Of a stretch of DNA of 11,946 nt, positions 1-9,100 are shown piece after piece. The notes under the pieces are model-generated. The model saw only the letters and a list, made by a program, of their open reading frames with translations, was not told the origin of the DNA and searched no databases. Both the position numbers and the translations under genes were made by a program. The DNA comes from Chloroflexota bacterium (GTDB lineage: Bacteria; Chloroflexota; Anaerolineae; UBA3071), in NCBI GenBank assembly GCA_014383605.1, contig JACNHM010000615.1, forward strand, positions 1-11,946, given 5' to 3'. Numbering within the stretch: the stretch's first letter is position 1; every line of letters starts with the position of its first letter.

Positions 1-51
1 GCAGGTTGGACCATGGCCTCAGGCCGGTAGAGGGCAAGAAGGAGGAACATC
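1..51 (+). other. 5' flank of the giant gene
   Basis: This short stretch contains no recognisable promoter. The giant gene's own frame is closed by a TAG at 28-30, which proves that the frame does not extend further upstream. The other two forward frames stay open to a TGA at 53-55 (overlapping the ATG as ATGA) and to a TAA at 66-68. The tail of an upstream gene could therefore end in any of the three frames, but 17 to 22 codons are too few to decide. An ATGA overlap would imply translational coupling within an operon; this is only a possibility. Confidence 0.5.
39..45 (+). promoter_or_regulatory. Ribosome binding site (AAGGAGG)
   Basis: AAGGAGG is a near-perfect complement to the 3' end of 16S rRNA and ends six bases before the ATG at 52. 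It fixes the start: the in-frame stop at 28-30 leaves only seven codons before 52 and none of them is ATG, GTG or TTG. Confidence 0.93.
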
Positions 52-150
52 ATGAAACGCTCCCGTAATCTAAGGTATCTTCTGGTAGCCGTGAGCGTCG
101 GGTTGCTCTTCACGGCCGTAGTCATCGCCCCGCTGACTTCGCTGCCCCAC
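52..150 (+). other. N-terminal signal peptide or signal anchor
   Basis: The first residues are basic (MKRSRNLR). They are followed by a hydrophobic core at about residues 9-27, rich in Leu, Val and Ala, and then by LPHEVADAW. This is a Sec-type export signal. There is no lipobox cysteine, so it is not a lipoprotein signal. Cleavage at or just after the hydrophobic core is plausible, but an uncleaved anchor cannot be excluded. Confidence 0.85.
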
Positions 151-3100
151 GAGGTGGCCGATGCCTGGAATTGGGCCTGGGGCCGGCTGTCGTCGGTGTC
201 CGCTTCCTCCTCGCCGGAGCACGAGGTCCAGGCTGCCTGGCAGCGTGCCCAGGAGGCCGATGTCTACGGCTTCAGCACGGAAATTGTGCAGAAGACCTAC
301 CCGGCGCCGGCCCTGATCAACGTGGGCCGCAGCAGCCGCAAGGATACCATCTACCTGGAGGGACAGACCAACCTGACGGAGCGCCAGATGTCTCTCGCCC
401 TGTGGACTGGCGGCGGTAACGCGCTCACCCGCAAAGACGGCGTGGAGATGCGTATAGACGGCGACCGCACCTACGGCCGCACCATCGGCGGCGAGTGGCA
501 GGAGATGGACGACCTTTCCAACGCCTTCGCCCCCGGCAACGACCTGATGTCGTATCTGGCCGGAGCCAAGAACGTGCGCGAAGTAGGCACGGAGACCCTC
601 TCTCTCTCTCCTGAAGATGGGGAGGTGGGGGGATGGGGGGATGGGGAGAAGTCTCCCCATCTCCCCACCCCCCTATCCCCCTATCTCGTTTTTACTCGCT
701 ACGCCTTCGACGTAGACGGCCCCGCCTTTGCGGAGCACCTGCGCGACCAACTGGAACGTCAACTGCGGGAAAAGGGCGAACTCCCCTTAGGTTTGACCTT
801 AGACTCCTCTGCGGTTTACAGGGGCGCCACCGGCCAGGGCGAAGTATGGATTGACAGCCGCGGCCTGCCGCTGCGCCTGAGCGTCCACTTGGTCTACCCT
901 CCGGAGCGCAACGGTGAGCGGATTGAAGCCGACATCCAGACCGATTTCTCCCACTTTGCCCGGCAGATGGCGGCGGCCCCCAGCTTCTTCGAAAACCCTG
1001 TGGCCTGGACGGCGAGCACCCTGGGCTTGCCGCACACCGCCCGTGAGTGGCAACGGGTCGGGCGGCAGGCCGCACTGGTGACGGGCATGCTTGGGCTGCT
1101 GCTGTTGCTCATCATCTATCGCAAGTCCAAGAAGGTCTACGTGGCTACGGTGGTAGCTGTCATCGTTTCCATGGTCGTCACGCCATTGATGCAAGGCCAT
1201 CAGGCCCAGACCTTTTCCCAGCGGATGGCGGCCCAGCGTGCAGAACATGAACAGCGCCAGCAAGAGCAAGAGGCCGCTCACGAGGTGCAGGAGACACTGA
1301 CCGGCTCAGATTGGGATCCGCATCAGGATCCATTGGGAGTACGCAATACGCAATACGCAATCTCCAACATCCAATCCTTCGGCTTCGCTCAGGACAGGTC
1401 TCCAATCTCCACCATCCAATCTCCAATCTCCAATATCCAATCTCAGTCTTCCACTTGCACCGACGACGAAAAGAACACCGACACGGACCAAGACGGCCTG
1501 ACCGATTGCGACGAAAAAGCGGAATATGATACAGACCCCACCAAGAAAGATACCGACGGCGACGGCCTGCAGGACGGCTGGGAGGTGCTGCGCCTGGGCA
1601 CCGACCCAACGGCGGCCACCGGCTTTGACAGCGACGGCGATGGCATCGGCGATTATCTGGAGGTGGCCGGCTTTGAATACAGGGGCAAGCGATGGTACTC
1701 CAACCCCAACGGCCCGGACACGGACAAGGACGGCCGACCCGATTTCACGGAGTGCCCGGAGCGCGCCACCACCGATGGGGCTACACCCGACCCAGCCACC
1801 GCCTGCCGCGACACCGATAACGACGGCGCCCCAGACCTCTTTGACCTGGACAGCGACGGCGACGGCGTCCCCGATAAGATTGACCTCTCCCCCGAGACCG
1901 TCCTGGGCAACACCACGCCCTTCAACCGCGCCAACCCTTTCAACCTGAATGTGCAAAACCTGAGCCACAAACCAGGGCAGCCCAACACCTATTATCCCGT
2001 CTTTGTGGACTTCCAGTTGCGCCCGACCAATCCTGAGCACCTGACCTACGCCCTCAACGTCCTGGACTGGCCCAGCGGCGACGAGGACGGCCAGATCATG
2101 CGCCGGCGCGGCAATGACTCCACCTTCGCCGATGGCCTGACGGCGGAGCAGATCAAGGCCGATCCCCGCGCGGCCAATGGCGATATGCGCCTGATCCCCA
2201 TGCTGGAAGTCCAGATGTCCGGCAGCAACCTCCCCCTGGCCTTCACCAACCCGCGCACCAGCCTCCAACTGCAGGGCGAGGACTACATTGATCTCGATAG
2301 CGGTTACCAGCAGTGGATAAGCGCTACCATAGGGATGCAGCAGGACGGCGCAAATATCCGCCTGACCTTTGACTTTCAGGGCCAGACCCCTGTGGGCAAG
2401 GTGGGCATCTATACCGGCGCCTGCACCACCGGCGGCAGCGAGGCCTACCGCTGGGAAAACGTCTCCAGCGGAACGTATACCATCTCCAATCGCAAGCTGG
2501 TTACTTTAGCCGACGGCGAGCACTTCATCACCTTGCAGGCAGAGGGCCACTCCCCGGCCTGTGCGCCCCTGGGCGATATCGCCAACGCGGACACGGACAA
2601 CATGATTGATCCGCAGCCGCTCCGACCCTACGGCGTCACCGTGCGGGATAAAGACAAGGTCGGCAACGTGCTGCTCTACGCGCCCCTCAACATCGTCCCC
2701 GATGAGTCCGGCGGCGGACGAGTGGCCTTCTCTGCCCGTGTGCCCTACCAGCCCAGCGGCGCCAGCCTGGGGAATGCCCAGCAGGTGCGGGTGGTCTGGC
2801 TGGTGCAGATGATCGCCGACCGCTGCAAGCCGCTGGCGGAGGACTTCCCCTATGCATCCGACTACTGGTGCATGTACGAGAGCAGTTGGGACCTGGACAA
2901 CACCCAGATCGTCCACGCCTACAGCGACGACTGGTATCTCACCGGCCTCTCTGTGCGCGAGGATCACGGCCTGAACGTGTCCATCCTCTGGGAGGACCCG
3001 GCCCCCAGCACACCATCCCACGCGCCTTATGGCGATTGGCTCTGGCTGCTGACCAGGGGGCTGGAAAATGCGTTCGTCACCGGCCGCGATCAAGACGACG

Positions 3101-6100
3101 ACAAGATCCGTGACCTGGGGATTTACACGCAGAGCGATGGCATCACCGTAGCCGAAGATACCATTGCCCGGCGTTTCAATTCCCCGCTAACCCCATCGGT
3201 GACGCTCACCGACCGCCTGGGCATCCCCCTGACGGCCACCCTGCACGTCAAAGACTTCTCCTATCCCACTCAGGACCACGTGGCCAACATCATGGTCTCG
3301 GAGACGGCGAAGGTCCTGAACGACAATTTCCAGAGCTACACGGACATCAAACCCACCCTGCTCTTCGCCCGAGAGGAGATGTACCGCGTGGTCAGCCTGG
3401 ACATGCAGGACTTCCGGGCTATCACCGGCGCTACGGTCACGCTGGACGCCGGCACGGGCACGGCCAAACGACCGCTGGAGACCATCGCCAGCCTGTCCTG
3501 GGCGCCCTACCGCTTCCGCGATGGGGACTGGCAGTCCATCCCCATCGAAGAATATTGGGACCTCCTGGAGGCCAGCCTCAAACAGCGCTTCCAGGCCGAT
3601 CAGACCCTGGACGTTTACGGCGACTACATCGTTGATGGGATGGTGGCCGTGGCCCAGGCCCAGTACCTGTCTCTATTTCAGGGGCGGGCGGGTCTGGTGG
3701 CCATGAACGGCCAGGCCATCTATCAATTCCAACCGCAAGAGACCGATGCAGAGCTCACTGCCTACGCTCAGGACGTGGTCTGGGCCAGCATGGACTTGGT
3801 GAGCAAACTGACGGAAAGCATTGCCGAGAGCGCTATGGAGGCCATCAAAGGGCTGCAGGATGAACTTGATGCCATCTTTGCAGCTCTTAGCCCTGAGGTG
3901 GCTAAGAGACTGGCCAGTCTGGCCACTGTGCCCGCAAAGATGCGGTTCCTTGCCGTTCTTGGCGCCATCAAGGGGACGCCCAAGGCGATGGGGTCTACTT
4001 TGAAAGACCTGTTCAGCAAGTTGTCTAATAAAGCCACACGATTGAAGGCGGCGGAAAGTGCTGTCCTGGGGGTGGCTGTGGTGGCTATTGTCACCCTGTA
4101 TATCCTGGCCTCAGCCATCAAGAACGAGACAGCAGCCTTAGTCCTGGCCATCACCGGCAAGGCCATCGCCTTCCTGACGTACACTTACCAGGCGATGAAA
4201 ACGGTCTACCAGGCCGCTAAAGGCACATTGGGAGCGCTGAGCAAAGCGGGTACGATTGCCGGCATCGTGGGCGTCATCGTCGTGGGCGTGGGCTTTACCG
4301 CGCTGTTTATAGCCAACATGGTCATTGGCAACGTCAAGTTTGGCAGCATCGCCATGAACGCCGCCTTTGCCCAGGTGATCGCCACCACCGTGGCCACGGC
4401 CATCCTGTTTGCCATCAACTTCATCCCCGTCGTTGGCCAGGTGATTGCGGCCATTCTGGGGGCCGTAGACGCCCTGATCTTCCTGATCTGCACCGCCGTA
4501 CCCGCCGATAAACTGGCCGCTACCGAGTTCGGCGAATGGTTCTGCCAGGGCATCTCTGGCCTGCTGGCCACAGGCATCGGTTGGCTCATCTACGGCGCGA
4601 CGATCATGGTGGACCTGGAACGCGAAGACCGCCTGGTCTTCGGCGCGTTTGATTACGACTTCGTTGATCCAGACCTGGGCGTCTCCGTGGGCAACGAGAT
4701 CCAGTACACCGCCCCCCTCACCAACACCATCAACCTGGTAAAGATTCCCATAGACTGGAAGGCGGCCTCCTATGCCTGGCAGTACACCATAGACGGCGAA
4801 AAGAACTTGAAATCATCCACCTTCAAGTACGAGTGGCAGACCGAGCAGAAGGACCTGCACGTGGATGAGGACGGCAAGGACCTCATTGACCGCAACGAAC
4901 AAGACGCCACCGGCCACCCCTGGCAACCTACCGGCAACGACAAAGAGTTCTACATAGCGCCAACTGCCCTCAGCAGCGGCATCCCCTTCAGCGAGGCCGG
5001 CATTAACCGCAAGCCTTCGCTGTACCTGTCGGAGGGCTATGCCGTCCCCGCCCAGGAGTGTTTCGTTGTTCCCAACATCATCAACCCTATGTGTGCTGTC
5101 ACCCCTTATATCCCCTACCTGTGTCTCGTGCCGGTCTGCCACATCCGCGCCGAACGGGGCACCAGCCACATGGACATAGGGCAGACCCTCACCTTTGACG
5201 TCTTCCCTGCCACTCTGGACGACTTCTACCAGCCCATCGGCAAGGACGGCGGCTACAGTCTTGCCTGGGGACAGACCGGCGATTTGACATTTGGGCGACA
5301 AAAGGACTTCGACGGCGACGGCCTGCTCAACCGCATGGATCGTGGATCTGACCCAGACGATAGCAGGTGGGACAGCGACGGCGACGGCCTGTCCGACTTC
5401 TTTGAGTTCCAGAACGGCAGCGACCCCACCCTCTTTGATACCGACGCCGACGGTCTCTCCGACGCCGAGGAATTCCGGCTGGACACTGACCCCAACCGCA
5501 AGGACACCGACGGCGACGGTCTGACCGACAAAGAGGAGGCGGATGGCTGGGAGTTCGTCTACGCCTTTGCCCCGGACGGCACGCAACTACGCACCTGGGT
5601 CATCTCTGACCCTCTAGAGCCAGACACCGACAACGACGGCCTGAGCGACTTCAAGGAGAAGGTCTACGGTTTCAACCCCCGGGTCTGGCAGGACCCCACC
5701 GTGCTGGCCCTGCAGGCCGGGGCGTGGGAGGCCGGCGCGCCTCGCCTGCTCCTGCGCTTTGAGGAAGCCGCCCGTTCAGAGACCTTCGCCGACTACTCCG
5801 GCTACCGAAATAACGCTGCTTGTAGCGTGGGCGCATGTCCCGACGCGGGCAGGGACGGCAAGTACGGCGCTGCGGTGCAGTTCTATGGGAACGAGTTCCT
5901 GACCATCCCCCGCAGCCAGATCAACGCCCTGCGCAACAACTTCACCGTAGCCGCCTGGATCAATCCCACCCAGTTATCTGGGGGGCGGCGGATCGTGGCC
6001 ACGGCCAGGACCAGCAGCAACAACGGCTTTGGCTTCGGTACCTCTGGCACGGATCTGCGTTTCACCACCTTCGGCGTGAAGGATTACACCTCCACAGGCA

Positions 6101-9100
6101 TTGGCCTCCAGACCAACCAGTGGCAACACGTGGCCGCCGTGATGGATGGCAACAACGCCGTCACCTTCTACGTGGACGGTGTCAACAAGGGGACCATCAC
6201 CCACAGCGCCCCAGCCCATGCCGACCCCGATGATGCCCTGCTCATCGGCGCCACAACATCTCAGGGTAGTGCTACCAGCAGCGAGCGCTTTAACGGCCTC
6301 ATAGACGAGGTGGCCGTATTTGACCGGGCGCTCTCTCAAACCGAGATCCAGAACATGCTGCTGAAGGCCCGCTACAACCCCAACGACTCCTTCGTCCAGG
6401 TAGGCGATACCCTGAACTACACGGCCACGGTGGGCAACAAGCTCTACGACCGCTACGCCCAGGGTCTGTTCTCCCTGGCCGCCACCGACTCGTCGGCTCT
6501 GTCCCAGGTCAACGTACCGCCCCTCACCTTCGTCCTGCAGCCCCTGGAACAGACGGCCATATCCGGCACGGTACAGGCGGCCAACGTCACCGCCTCCCGC
6601 GCCGTCAGCCTGACCCAGGTGGCCTCCGCCCTCATCACCAACTGGCGCGAGCAGTCGGGCTTTGCCGAGATGTGGCTGCCCCTCGATGAGCCGGGCACGG
6701 CCACCACCTTCCAGGATCATTCCGGCGCCATGCCGCCGGCCAACGGCGCCTGCACGGCCTGTCCCACGAGCCAGGAATCCGGCTACTTTGACTACTCCGT
6801 GAGATTCGACGGCTCCCAGTACATCGCCCTGCCCGACACCGTCCGCCTGGGCCTGAAGAATAGCAGCTTCTCCGTCTCCGCCTGGATCAATGGCAGTGAC
6901 TTCTCCGGCAGTGGCTCTGCCAGCGACAGGGCCATCCTGGGCACGGATACGATGGCTACCAACAAGGGGTTGCATCTGGTCATCCGAAACAGAAAGCCCT
7001 ACATGGGCTTCTACGGCAACGATCTGGATAGCGGCTTCATCATTGCCGCCAACGCCTGGTACCACCTGGTCTTTCGCTACGACAAAGACACGCAGGAACA
7101 ATCCATCTACGTCAACGGCGAGTTGAAGAAAGCTGAGACCGGTCATGTCGCTTTCCAGGGCGATGGCACGGTCTACCTGGGCCGAGCCTTAGGCGGCAGG
7201 GGCTTCAAAGGCCGCATTGACGACGTGCGTGTCTTCAAGCGGGCCTTGACCCCGGAGGAGATCCGCACCTTGTACGGCAGGCCGGTTCTCCGGCTGCAGT
7301 TCGAAGAGCAGCACCGCAATATATACCAGGACACCTATTTTGCCGATGCCTCTGGCCTTGGCAACGACGGCGAGTGTAGCTGGTATGCCTGCCCCGGCAG
7401 CACTGACGGCGTCTTTGGCCAGGGAGCCGCGTACTTCTACGGAAATGAGTACCTGCGCGTGGATGCCAGCCCCAGCCTGGACCTGAGCGATGGCCAGTTC
7501 ACCATCGCCGCCTGGGTCTACCCCCTGGATCAGGGCGAACCTGTGGACCCGGACTGCCACTTCAACCAGAAGACCTGGCGCAACATCGGTTGGAGCGGCT
7601 CTCCGGTCAGCGACTGGTGCGTGAACTGGCCGCAGGATTCTATGGATGCGGTGGACTCGCCTCGCGGGACGTGGCTGGTCAACATAGAGCATGATCTGTA
7701 CGGCGCCTGGAGCCCCTGTATCTCCCGTCGGTACACGGGGAACTTCCGCTTCCAAGCGGGGTACTATACCTTCTTCTACCGCTTCGGCGGCGGCGCTGGG
7801 GTGTATCTGGATGGCAGCCTCATCCTGCTCAAACCCTATTTGGGCGTGGACGAACTGTATGAGGGCAGCGTGCGCTTCCACGTCAGCACCAGCGGCGTGC
7901 ACGAGATCAAGGTGGAGTACCAGGACTGCCAGGGAGACGATGTGTTTCAGTTCGGCTGGGCCCCGCCCCATGTGCAGGGCATCCTGGGCAAGAACAGCGG
8001 CCAGAGCAGCGCCTACCCCACCCTGCAGACGGTGGGCCGCAAGGTGCGCTTTGGCTTCGGCACCGGCAGCGAGTGGTACGCCGTGACCACCACTGACCCC
8101 GTCCTCATCGCCAACGCCTGGAACCACGTGGTACTCTCCTTTGGCCCCAAGTATAAGCAGGACGGCACCTTTGACCAGAACCAGGCCTCCCTGTACGTCA
8201 ACAACCAGCGCGTGGGCGACTGGGGCGTGGGGAACAGAAAGCCTTCCTCTAGCGCCCAGGACTTGTACATTGGTCGCTCCAATTACGAGGGCCAGGTCTA
8301 TATTGATCGCTTTTACGTGGTGGACGAGGCGGATGGCTCCGGCGCTGCGGAGGTATACCTGACTTGGGGCGGTCATGGCGGTGACAAGATCTGCACCACG
8401 AGCGGCACGCCCCAAGAAGACTGTGTGTGGAAGGGACTTGGTGACGAAAGCACTGTAGATGTGAACACATCTATGATAGTCAGCGGGCAAGACATCCTGG
8501 AGGCCTGGGAGGACGATCCTACCCATGATGACCTGCTCTGCGACACAAGCGTCTCGTCATCGTGCACTACCGGCTATCAATTCAGCAGCAGTACCCCCAG
8601 TATGCCGGTGCAAGTCTTTGATTGGGAGGGCGATGGCAGCGGTGGGGCTGAGGACCACACGCATATCAACCTCTACCTGGGCGATAGCAGCCATTGGGCC
8701 TACCGCAACCCCTCCATCCCCTTCCGTGGCAAGATGGACGAGCTGGTCATCTACAAGCGGCCCCTCACCGCCGACGAGGTGCAGGAACTCTACCTGTCCT
8801 CCGCCACTGCCATGCACCTGCGCCTGGATGACCCGCCGGGCAGCCAGAGCTTCGAGAACGCGGTTGACGTGAGCCGGCAGGGCAACCCCTTCTGTACGGG
8901 GGATGCCTGTCCGACCGCTGGCGTCAGCGGGCGCATCAACCAGGCCGCCCTGTTCGATGGCACGAGCGATGTCCTCACCACCACCCTGACCATCAGCCAG
9001 ACCAGCAGCGCCGATGGCGCTACCATGATGGCCTGGGTGTACCCCAAGAGCACCAGCAGCGGGTATCACATGGTGGTCAGCACCGATAACAACGGCTGGG

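Larger units (their letters stand above)
7285..8799 (+). other. LamG-like jellyroll domain 3, with two nested domains (residues 2412-2916)
   Basis: The opening LamG half covers about 2412-2499: VLRLQFEE, DASGLGNDGECSWYACP, AAYFYGNEYLRVDASP, FTIAAWVYPLD. A PA14-like domain then intervenes. LamG resumes at ILGKNSGQ (2644), with VRFGFGTG, WNHVVLSFGP, ASLYVNNQ and LYIGRSNYEGQVYIDRFYVV. A C2-like domain intervenes next. The LamG edge is then repeated as INLYLGDSS, followed by FRGKMDELVIYKRPLTADEVQELYL. At about 505 residues it is more than twice the usual length. The inserts account for the excess. Confidence 0.88.

Noticed and set aside
1..68. A specific upstream gene ending in this stretch, possibly overlapping the start as ATGA
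   Set aside because: All three forward frames have plausible ends and fewer than 23 codons are visible, so no upstream gene can be assigned.
616..693. Hairpin plus T run considered as a true gene-ending terminator
   Set aside because: The reading frame continues for more than 3,700 codons, and the LolA-like domain resumes directly after it. A partial pausing or attenuation role remains possible and is listed as a finding.
1339..1447. Heptamer array considered as a CRISPR array or as sRNA
   Set aside because: The units are seven bases long with no spacers, and the segment keeps the reading frame of the giant gene. It is an interspersed repeat, not a CRISPR.
5305..5694. GACGGCGACGG-type short DNA repeats considered as a microsatellite or repeat locus
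   Set aside because: They follow from the repeated Asp-Gly codons of TSP3 loops and have no independent DNA period.
5835..6233. Plus-strand open frame of 132 codons in another frame
   Set aside because: It overlaps LamG-1 entirely. The LamG-1 frame is conserved with LamG-6 at the protein level, which identifies the real frame.
7189..8526. Long minus-strand open frame (445 codons) and similar ones at 5974-7146, 4813-5586 and 1306-2268
   Set aside because: They lie wholly opposite recognisable LamG, TSP3 or beta-rich coding sequence, have Val/Ala/Gly-rich translations typical of reversed high-GC codons, and show no domain or ribosome binding site.
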